Shown in pieces: positions 1-5,933 of a DNA stretch of 32,616 nucleotides. Source of the DNA: Candidatus Falkowbacteria bacterium S5_I03 (GTDB taxonomy: Bacteria > Patescibacteriota > Patescibacteriia > Patescibacteriales > UBA12465); contig JAEHGX010000003.1 of assembly GCA_019248265.1 (NCBI GenBank), positions 1 through 32,616 of the forward strand. Reading direction: 5' to 3'. The notes under the pieces are model-generated. The model was not told the DNA's origin. It did not search any database and saw only the letters and a program-made list of their open reading frames with translations. Position numbers and translations under genes: made by a program. The stretch's first letter is position 1. Each line of letters starts with the position of its first letter.

Positions 1-1
1 T

Positions 2-295
2 ATTGATTTTAGATTTAAAGATTTAGAGATAGCAATATCAGATTCAACATTTGAATATATTCTTCAATCTTCAGGTCATGAAAAAATGATTGAATATAAT
101 TTTTCTAAATCATGCAACAACGCACCAAATTATAATCCATTTAAAATATCATATATTGAATCAAACACTATGGATGCAAGAGGATTAATTGAAACAACAA
201 ATAATGTCTTAAGAGCAATAGTTAGTTGTAGGAAACAGATACTTGCTGAAATGGATTCACTATTAAATTACGAATATAATCTAAAGGAGATTTGA
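2..295 (+). CDS. Hypothetical protein, 5' partial at window edge
   Basis: The reading frame is open from base 2, upstream of the first ATG at 86, so this is the C-terminal part of a gene that begins outside the window. About 97 codons are visible. The last 70 residues are hydrophilic with two Cys and end in a Tyr/Leu-rich segment. No family is recognised. Its TGA stop overlaps the ATG of the next gene (TGATG), which indicates translational coupling. Confidence 0.6.
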   Translation: MDFRFKDLEIAISDSTFEYILQSSGHEKMIEYNFSKSCNNAPNYNPFKISYIESNTMDARGLIETTNNVLRAIVSCRKQILAEMDSLLNYEYNLKEI

Positions 296-1182
296 TGGGT
301 AAAAACGAAGAAATATGCCATAAATTTATTTATGCAAAAGAAGGAGAATCATATAATTATGCTTCATACAATGTATCATTTCATGGCAAAAAGCTTTATA
401 GCTATAACTCAGTATTAGCATATATCGATAGAGAAGCAAAAACACTTGTTGTAGAAGACAGAATTGCTAATTACAGTAATACATCTAGAAAACACTTTGG
501 ATGCCTTAGAGATGCTACTCCTATTTACTATAATATATTCAGAACTGATACATCTGATCCATTAGGTTTTTATATTGATAAAATTAATGAATTACTTACT
601 AAGCAATCAAGAGCTAGAAAAAGCGATTACACAAGAGAAATCAGAAAATACATCAATGAAGCTTATAACTATACAACTTTCTTCAATCAAGACAAGCGTT
701 CTAGCAACTACAAAGCAATCTTAAATTTCTACAATAATATTGATGATTTAGCAGCTCAAACACAAGCAGCACTAGACTATCAAGCAGAAGAAGCTAGAAA
801 AAAGAAACATCTAAAAGCACTATATGATAAAAAATATCAAGAATCAAGAAATGCACATTTAGCCAACTTCTTATCAGACGATGAATCTGGCGCTATCAAG
901 CCTAAAAAATATGATCCAAATTACAACAGTGTATATATCAAAAAGGTTGGAGACTTACTTTACACTACAAACAGTATTAGAGTTAATTTCACCAAAGCAC
1001 TGGCGCTTTGGAAACGATACATCTCAGATAAAGACATCATAGGTTTAAAACTGGAACAATACACAGTTGTAAAATCTTCTAAGGATTCAGTAACAATTGG
1101 TTGTACTACAATAAGCAATAAAGAAATGTCTAGAATTTTCAAGAACTATAAGGAGACAATAGATGAAATCAGTAACACTTAA
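295..1182 (+). CDS. Hypothetical protein, 295 aa
   Basis: The start is taken at ATG 295, behind an AAAGGAGA ribosome binding site at about 283-290 and overlapping the previous stop, rather than the in-frame TTG one codon earlier. The protein is rich in Tyr, Asn and Lys. Residues about 150-195 are a charged Ala/Gln/Lys/Glu stretch that probably forms a long helix or coiled coil. No signal peptide or catalytic motif is seen and the family is not recognised. Two copies of the window-wide octamer lie in it (887-894 and 1000-1007). The 3' end overlaps the next small gene by 20 bases. Confidence 0.75.
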   Translation: MGKNEEICHKFIYAKEGESYNYASYNVSFHGKKLYSYNSVLAYIDREAKTLVVEDRIANYSNTSRKHFGCLRDATPIYYNIFRTDTSDPLGFYIDKINELLTKQSRARKSDYTREIRKYINEAYNYTTFFNQDKRSSNYKAILNFYNNIDDLAAQTQAALDYQAEEARKKKHLKALYDKKYQESRNAHLANFLSDDESGAIKPKKYDPNYNSVYIKKVGDLLYTTNSIRVNFTKALALWKRYISDKDIIGLKLEQYTVVKSSKDSVTIGCTTISNKEMSRIFKNYKETIDEISNT

Positions 1183-1339
1183 TATTCAATTCAAAGACTT
1201 ATCTGAATCTAAACAGCAAGAACTTCAAGAAATGCTTGAAGCACTATGCCATGGCAAAGACCTAGATCCAGATTATAATTGCTTTGAACTTTATGTAGAT
1301 GTAACATTCTACGATGATGGTTCACAATATGTTAGATAA
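1163..1339 (+). CDS. Small hypothetical protein, 58 aa
   Basis: ATG 1163 follows AAGGAGACAATAG, a strong ribosome binding site at good spacing. The 58-residue frame ends at TAA 1337-1339. It overlaps the end of the gene before and the beginning of the gene after, as is typical of compact phage operons. The sequence starts with a beta-like segment and a Gln/Glu-rich helix and ends in acidic and aromatic residues. No family is recognised. The RBS and the overlap pattern are the main support. Confidence 0.6.
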   Translation: MKSVTLNIQFKDLSESKQQELQEMLEALCHGKDLDPDYNCFELYVDVTFYDDGSQYVR

Positions 1340-1565
1340 GGAATTAACTAAAAAACAAGTAAATATGATAGCTAAGCTACATATATATTCATTTTTTTAT
1401 TTATCAGATGGATTTGAATCAAAAGAATTATCTTATGAAAATAATCAAATCATATCAGATGAGATTAAAAAAATTTGTGAATACAATATTGATAAACTAA
1501 ATACTGGAACAGCTACAGATTCTGATTTATGTGTAAAATATATATTAGATAAGGATAAACAATGA
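1329..1565 (+). CDS. Small hypothetical protein, 78 aa
   Basis: Two further in-frame ATGs lie upstream (1314, 1317). ATG 1329 is preferred because it overlaps the preceding gene least, but none has a clear Shine-Dalgarno, so the start is uncertain. The protein appears mainly helical and acidic and is not recognised. It ends in an ATGA overlap with the next gene. Confidence 0.55.
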   Translation: MLDKELTKKQVNMIAKLHIYSFFYLSDGFESKELSYENNQIISDEIKKICEYNIDKLNTGTATDSDLCVKYILDKDKQ

Positions 1566-1807
1566 GAATTCCAGATTATGACGAATGGTTTGAAAAAACA
1601 GGTTCAGACAAATTTGATGAACTTCTTGATTCAATGGATGAATTTCTAAATGAAAACAATATTGGAAGCAAATTTACTCTTCAAAGCGCCAGAGTAATGT
1701 TAGAAGCAAACGAAGCAAGGATCCTTATGGAATGGTATGAAGCATACACATCTGAAATTCAAGATTATGCTTATGAAACAATGAAGGATGAAAGATGTAT
1801 GCAGTAA
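1562..1807 (+). CDS. Small acidic hypothetical protein, 81 aa
   Basis: The start ATG overlaps the previous TGA (ATGA), so translation is probably coupled. The protein is strongly acidic (many Asp and Glu) and predicted helical. No motif is recognised. Small acidic phage proteins are often inhibitors or DNA mimics, but nothing here establishes that. One octamer copy (1685-1692) is read as Ser-Ala-Arg. Confidence 0.65.
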   Translation: MRIPDYDEWFEKTGSDKFDELLDSMDEFLNENNIGSKFTLQSARVMLEANEARILMEWYEAYTSEIQDYAYETMKDERCMQ

Positions 1808-2025
1808 TTTATAATTATGAGCAACAATCAATTGGAATAGTAAATAACATTCAAGGAATATTTCACAAAGATGAATCAACAACTATTCATTCAAAAGATG
1901 TTAATACTTTAACAATTAAACATGGAAAAGTTTATATCTATAATGACAACAATAAACTTATTTCATGTTATAAAAATAATACTGGATTTATTTATAGAAT
2001 AAAAAAATTCTTTAAATTAATATAA
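1795..2025 (+). CDS. Small hypothetical protein, 76 aa
   Basis: The start overlaps the previous gene by 13 bases behind AAGGATGAAAG. The pattern of short beta-like segments ending in a basic, Phe-rich tail suggests a small beta-fold protein. No family is recognised. It is the last gene before a 326-base gene-free stretch. Confidence 0.6.
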   Translation: MYAVIYNYEQQSIGIVNNIQGIFHKDESTTIHSKDVNTLTIKHGKVYIYNDNNKLISCYKNNTGFIYRIKKFFKLI

Positions 2026-2351
2026 TAATCGGGATTCAGTAGTGACAATACACTAGAGTAATAGATATAGAAAACAACCTGTTGCAACAGATCTTCTTGA
2101 GGCTATGAGGGTATGTATTGAAAAGGTGATAACTGGCTACGAAACCTATCATTGTAGTGGGAAGACGATAGGAATATGGATGGGATTTCCAGATGTTGAT
2201 TGAAGCTCAACTAATCTTGTATATGTGAATATTATACTAAAGCAATAAATATTTATGGAGAGTAGAACTACAAGAGAAGCAGCTAAGCTACACGGTTTAA
2301 ATTAGCAACTACTCTCTAGTAAGTATTTAATTATATTAAAAGGACTAAATA
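2026..2351 (+). ncRNA. Gene-free, strongly structured region; candidate non-coding RNA
   Basis: No credible gene is seen in these 326 bases. They hold several inverted repeats: a 12-base palindrome CTGTTGCAACAG at 2079-2090; CCTATC/GATAGG at 2145-2150 and 2167-2172; AGAT-GTTGA paired with TCAAC-TA-ATCT at 2191-2217; and a 9-bp stem 2257-2265 with 2309-2317 enclosing GCTAA/TTAGC (2282-2286, 2302-2306). The last element spans 61 bases, looks superficially tRNA-like, but is too short and lacks a normal T arm. Group I R and S motifs were not found. It may be a phage small RNA or a structured leader for the downstream operon. Confidence 0.4.
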
Positions 2352-2822
2352 ATGAAATTCTGCATACAATGCGGTCACAAACTATGCGGAAAACAAACAG
2401 TATATTGTTCAAAAGAATGCACAAATGCTTATGTTAGATTAAAGAAAATTAATGATAAACTTTCAGCTAATAAAATCTTCTCAGATAATACTTCGGTTAC
2501 AATATTTCCAAAAGTTAAAAACAGAACAAAAAGATTACTAGTTGTAGACACCATATCATATGATGACAAATCATTCCTGAACTGGTGGATTAAACAATCA
2601 AAAGTTAAAAGAGTCTACGATATAAAAAAAGTTACATTCATAAGAAATGGAAGCATTGCATCTAGAACTATACCATGTCTGGCGCTCAACATAGCTGACC
2701 TAGAAAAACTTGTAAACTATGTAGAGCTAAAGATGAAAGATAATCACAGAGTAGATTTAAAAGACACTATCAGACACATTCTCAAAATAAGAGCCAGATG
2801 GATAGAAAAATTAAAAGGATAA
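2352..2822 (+). CDS. Zinc-finger hypothetical protein, 156 aa
   Basis: The N-terminus has CxxCG at residues 4-8, a further Cys at 12, and YCSKEC near residues 18-23. That is a typical small zinc ribbon. The rest is basic, with a Lys/Arg-rich C-terminal helix, which suggests nucleic acid binding. The start at ATG 2352 is supported by AAAAGGACTAAATA. It ends just before the next gene. Function is unknown, and a DNA- or RNA-binding regulator is only an inference. Confidence 0.7.
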   Translation: MKFCIQCGHKLCGKQTVYCSKECTNAYVRLKKINDKLSANKIFSDNTSVTIFPKVKNRTKRLLVVDTISYDDKSFLNWWIKQSKVKRVYDIKKVTFIRNGSIASRTIPCLALNIADLEKLVNYVELKMKDNHRVDLKDTIRHILKIRARWIEKLKG

Positions 2823-2825
2823 ATA

Positions 2826-3362
2826 ATGTACGAAGATGATGAAGATTGGGATTATGAATATTATTATTCACTGTATTTAGGACCAAATAGAGAACTATTT
2901 GATTTTAATACAATTGATGAGCTAAAAGAGGAAATCAAAAGACTTGATCTTAATATATACATCGGACCAGATGTTATAATTGGAAACTATTCACATATAA
3001 ATTATGGAGCAAGAATAGGAAACAATGTTCATATAGGTTCTGGTGTATATATAGGAGAAAGAGCAACTATCAATGAGAACATCCATATTTTGAAGAATGC
3101 AAAAATCTACGGAGGAGCAAGAATTGATAATATGATTAATGTATATACACCTCATCCAAATATATATCTAAGTGCATACCAAATGGATGGATTATACATG
3201 ATACAAATCTCTGAAACAACTCAGTCGATAGAACAATGGGAAGATTATTTTATAGATGTGCTAAAAGAAATATCTAATATGTCACAAATATCAAGAGACA
3301 TCCTTAGAACAAAACACAGATATTTCAAACAAATAAAAGAAATGACAACAATCAAAGGATAA
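2826..3362 (+). CDS. Left-handed beta-helix (hexapeptide repeat) protein, 178 aa
   Basis: Residues about 40-101 show hexapeptide repeats of the [IV]-G-x-x form (IYIGPD, VIIGNY, ARIGNN, VHIGSG, VYIGER, and so on), the signature of the left-handed beta-helix found in acyltransferases and gamma-carbonic anhydrase-like proteins. The N-terminus is very acidic and Tyr-rich. The C-terminal 60 residues are helical. The His residues needed for a carbonic anhydrase or acetyltransferase site are not obvious, so a structural or binding role is as likely as catalysis. A partner in phage DNA metabolism cannot be named. Confidence 0.7.
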   Translation: MYEDDEDWDYEYYYSLYLGPNRELFDFNTIDELKEEIKRLDLNIYIGPDVIIGNYSHINYGARIGNNVHIGSGVYIGERATINENIHILKNAKIYGGARIDNMINVYTPHPNIYLSAYQMDGLYMIQISETTQSIEQWEDYFIDVLKEISNMSQISRDILRTKHRYFKQIKEMTTIKG

Positions 3363-3365
3363 ACA

Positions 3366-3431
3366 ATGGAAAACAAAAGCTTTTTCACGCAAGCACTAGA
3401 AATGCTAAAACAATTAGAACAAGGAAAATAA
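3366..3431 (+). CDS. Possible mini-protein, 21 aa
   Basis: ATG 3366 lies behind AAAGGATAAACA, the same ribosome binding site arrangement as its neighbours. It encodes 21 residues ending two bases before the next gene's start. The sequence is a short amphipathic helix. It is too short for a family call. The RBS and exact fit between genes are the only support. Confidence 0.4.
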   Translation: MENKSFFTQALEMLKQLEQGK

Positions 3432-3433
3432 AT

Positions 3434-3649
3434 ATGCAAGCAAAAAATGTAAAAATAGTTGAAGAAATAGAAGCTTGTAAAGATATTTTATGGTTCTTAA
3501 AAGGATATACTTTTAATACTGACTATTCAGTTACTGGAATATCTCAAATGCACATAGATGCATTATCTGATGTAATAAATGAACTTCAATCAAGAATGAT
3601 AAAAGAAAATAAAACAGAAAACCAAAAGGATTTAAATGCAAAAATTTAA
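3434..3649 (+). CDS. Small hypothetical protein, 71 aa
   Basis: The ATG follows AAGGAAAATAAAT. The sequence is mostly helical with a polar C-terminal tail and no motif I recognise. The 3' end overlaps the next small gene by 14 bases. Confidence 0.6.
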   Translation: MQAKNVKIVEEIEACKDILWFLKGYTFNTDYSVTGISQMHIDALSDVINELQSRMIKENKTENQKDLNAKI

Positions 3650-3806
3650 ACTTGAAATACAAGAAATATTATCAAAGGTTGTAGAAATTGAAGCAGAAAC
3701 ACTATCAGATGCATTAGATATAGCTCATGATATGTACAATGCTGAAGAAATAGTTTTAGATGCTTCTGACTTCGTTACAAACACTATAATAGAGTACATT
3801 CCGTAA
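3636..3806 (+). CDS. DpnD/PcfM-like small protein, 56 aa
   Basis: ATG 3636 follows AAAAGGATTTAA. The protein runs: beta strand with Glu-Ile-Gln-Glu, then VVEIEAET, a helix starting LSDALDIAHDMY, then NAEEIVLDASDF. This order, including the 'EIVLDASDF' end, matches the DpnD/PcfM-like family as I remember it. Those are small proteins found beside restriction genes and on conjugative or phage elements, with unknown biochemical role. The TAA overlaps the ATG of the next mini-gene. Confidence 0.6.
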   Translation: MQKFKLEIQEILSKVVEIEAETLSDALDIAHDMYNAEEIVLDASDFVTNTIIEYIP

Positions 3807-3892
3807 TGGCTTGGATATGCAGCAATTGCAAATCTAAAAACATCTATATAAACGACACTTGCCACAAATGTGGCAATCAAAAGGAAAAATAA
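3806..3892 (+). CDS. Zinc-ribbon mini-protein, 28 aa
   Basis: This frame begins in a TAATG overlap and ends in another TAATG overlap, so it is fitted exactly between two genes. Its 28 residues contain CSNC (residues 5-8) and CHKC (19-22), a minimal zinc ribbon with ten residues between the knuckles. The exact tiling and two CxxC pairs support a real gene. It could be an RNA- or protein-binding zinc knuckle, but no function can be assigned. Confidence 0.55.
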   Translation: MAWICSNCKSKNIYINDTCHKCGNQKEK

Positions 3893-4086
3893 TGGCAACA
3901 GCTACTTGCAAAACAACAAAAGTTATAACTTTAATTTTATCAGCTGAAGAAGCAGACTTTATTCAAGAAATGGCTCAAAACTATTGTGGCGAATATCCAG
4001 AAGACGAAACAGAAAAAGATAAAGAAATTAGAAAATCATTATTTGAAGCATTATTTAATGCAAAAAGAGAAAATAATGAACATTGA
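3892..4086 (+). CDS. Small hypothetical protein, 64 aa
   Basis: The start is ATG 3892, inside the previous stop (TAATG) and behind AAAAGGAAAAATA. A frame 11 codons longer exists but would overlap the zinc-ribbon gene. The protein has a hydrophobic N-terminal strand followed by an acidic helix (SAEEADFIQEMAQNY) and charged tail. No family is recognised. Confidence 0.6.
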   Translation: MATATCKTTKVITLILSAEEADFIQEMAQNYCGEYPEDETEKDKEIRKSLFEALFNAKRENNEH

Positions 4087-4306
4087 TGATTTATACAATG
4101 ATATTGAAGAACTTGAAGATGAAAACAATCCAGACAATGGAGAATTAATTAATTCATTAAGCTGTCTAATTTCAGCAATGAATGCAAGTGCAGCTGGGTT
4201 GATATCTGAGAAAAACTTTAATAAAACTTGTGACAATTTTAGACAAGATTTTCCAGATTATCAATTTCCAAACTGCATTTATTTCAAAGGAGATTCAAAT
4301 GAGTGA
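4076..4306 (+). CDS. Small acidic hypothetical protein, 76 aa
   Basis: ATG 4076 lies in the end of the previous gene behind AAAAAGAGAAAATA. The N-terminal third is very acidic (DDLYNDIEELEDE). A small, apolar helix follows. No family is recognised. It overlaps the nuclease gene by eight bases. Confidence 0.55.
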   Translation: MNIDDLYNDIEELEDENNPDNGELINSLSCLISAMNASAAGLISEKNFNKTCDNFRQDFPDYQFPNCIYFKGDSNE

Positions 4307-5162
4307 ATCAAAACAAAAACAACCAATAGACACAGGCTCATGGGCTTCTGATTTCGAAGCACTTCTGCTATTAGGTACTGAATACTCAGGAACAGCTAAA
4401 CCAGGTGATAAGGTGCTATCAGCTTCATCTATAGGTAAAGAATTATATTTTAATATTCTTCAGGTTAAACACGGAAAACTTGCTAATCAAAAGAATTATG
4501 GCGCTAATACAACTGGTTCTATTTATCAGTTAGGTCTTGATGCTTTAATAGCTCAATACGCAGAACCAGGTAGATACACAACAGCTGAACGATATAAACT
4601 TGACTTAGGTAACGGTTGGATTGTATCAGGTGAATACGATATTATTGACCATAAATATAAAATCATTATTGATGGTAAAGTTTTATCTGATTCAAGCTAT
4701 AAAAAGGTTATTATGAATGATATCAATCATGATTATAATCTTCAAGTTGCAACTTATAACATGCTAGAGTTTCACAAAACTGGTAATATCTACTCTGGCG
4801 CTTTGCATATTGTAAACAAAGGTGGTTCACCATCTAAAGACAATGTTATGAAAAACATGGAATTATTCATGCATGATGTTGACACAATCAAACAAATGTT
4901 TATTGACAGATCTGAAAAGATTCAATTTCATTTAGATAATAACACTATGCCAACAGATGATGACGAAATGTGCAATATCTTTGCATATGGTAAGTCAAAC
5001 GGCTCAGCCAACAGATGTTTATCATATTGTGACTATAACACTGTATGTCCAAGATACAACAACAATACACCATATTATGCTTCATCTCAAGTTAAAAATC
5101 TAGAAATAGAAACACCTAAAACAGAAGAAGAATACAAACCTGTAGAAAAATTTAGATTTTAA
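4299..5162 (+). CDS. Cas4/RecB-like PD-(D/E)XK nuclease with Cys cluster
   Basis: The start at ATG 4299 is chosen for its AAAGGAGATTCAA ribosome binding site. An in-frame upstream extension lies inside the previous gene. The core has a PD-(D/E)XK pattern: acidic residue in SGEYDII, then IIIDGKVLS (D-x-K), then LQVATYNM, the QxxxY motif of RecB/Cas4 nucleases. Near the C-terminus are four Cys in the order C...C-x2-C-x5-C, which in Cas4 and AddB binds a 4Fe-4S cluster. Such enzymes degrade or resect DNA ends. Next to Sak4-like, SSB-like and RuvC-like genes it probably supplies the exonuclease of a phage recombination system. Exact polarity cannot be told. Confidence 0.75.
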   Translation: MSESKQKQPIDTGSWASDFEALLLLGTEYSGTAKPGDKVLSASSIGKELYFNILQVKHGKLANQKNYGANTTGSIYQLGLDALIAQYAEPGRYTTAERYKLDLGNGWIVSGEYDIIDHKYKIIIDGKVLSDSSYKKVIMNDINHDYNLQVATYNMLEFHKTGNIYSGALHIVNKGGSPSKDNVMKNMELFMHDVDTIKQMFIDRSEKIQFHLDNNTMPTDDDEMCNIFAYGKSNGSANRCLSYCDYNTVCPRYNNNTPYYASSQVKNLEIETPKTEEEYKPVEKFRF

Positions 5163-5174
5163 AATCTATTTTCA

Positions 5175-5201
5175 AAGCGCCAGTACTCAGTGCTGGTGTT
5201 A
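5175..5201 (+). terminator. Hairpin built on an AGCGCCAG copy
   Basis: GCGCCAG (5177-5183) can pair with CTGGTGT (5193-5199) using two G-U pairs across a 9-base loop, right after the nuclease stop codon. No long U-tract follows, so it may be a weak terminator or an mRNA-end stabiliser. Confidence 0.4.
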
Positions 5202-5224
5202 ATGAGAATACATAAGGAAGTAAG

Positions 5225-5623
5225 ATGGAAAAAATATTATTAGCTGGTGCAATTATTGATTTCTATATTGATAAAGATAAATATAAAAAATTAAAAACAA
5301 AAACAGGAAAATATAGTTATGTCGAGAAAGTCTTAAAATCTATATTTAATAAGATTATAGGAATAAATGTAAACAATATAGAAATAAGAGATGTTTCAAT
5401 AACAAGCAATAATTTTTGGGGACAAGAAAAATTACTTGAAATAAACGATATTGGATATTCATGTAACAATATACTTGATAAAAATGAAGATTTTACAACA
5501 TTAAGAATATTTCAAATAGATATAGTTGGAGTGGTTAGTAATGATTTCAATATATGTGACTCTTTTATTGAAATAAAAGATAATGATTATTTATTAACAA
5601 TATCAAGCGCTAGATTGTGCTAA
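5225..5623 (+). CDS. Hypothetical protein, 132 aa
   Basis: The ATG follows CATAAGGAAGTAAG. The sequence alternates beta-like segments rich in Ile with a Lys-rich region around residues 18-45. No known motif is visible. It sits between the nuclease and the helicase and may belong to the same recombination operon. Confidence 0.65.
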   Translation: MEKILLAGAIIDFYIDKDKYKKLKTKTGKYSYVEKVLKSIFNKIIGINVNNIEIRDVSITSNNFWGQEKLLEINDIGYSCNNILDKNEDFTTLRIFQIDIVGVVSNDFNICDSFIEIKDNDYLLTISSARLC

Positions 5624-5635
5624 AAGGATTAAAAT

Positions 5636-5914
5636 ATGAGTAGTTTTAAAATTCAACAACTAAAAGAATTTGACAATAAAACAGTTAAAATGTTAACAAA
5701 AAGACTTAAAAGAGTTTTAGATGTAGCATTTCAGTATGAAAACACAGTTTATTGGATATTCTGGTCGGAATGCAACAATTCATGGACAATAGATATATTC
5801 GAAAACTGTAATCAAAACGAAACATCTGAAGCTTTAGCAAATAGAGAAGATTACGAATCAATATCTTGCTCAGGAAAAGCAAAACAAGCAGTTAAATTGG
5901 CTTTATTCGGCTAA
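5636..5914 (+). CDS. Small hypothetical protein, 92 aa
   Basis: The start follows AAAAGGATTAAAAT. The N-terminal 30 residues are basic. A Trp-rich segment (YWIFWSECNNSWTIDIF) is then followed by an acidic loop and a C-terminal helix. No family is recognised. It is immediately upstream of the helicase. Confidence 0.65.
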   Translation: MSSFKIQQLKEFDNKTVKMLTKRLKRVLDVAFQYENTVYWIFWSECNNSWTIDIFENCNQNETSEALANREDYESISCSGKAKQAVKLALFG

Positions 5915-5933
5915 ATACATAAAAGGAACAATA

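Noticed and set aside
2257-2317. tRNA-like element with a 9-bp closing stem
   Set aside because: Only 61 bases, no CCA-proximal T arm with a normal T loop, and no anticodon arm could be drawn. Kept only as part of a structured region.
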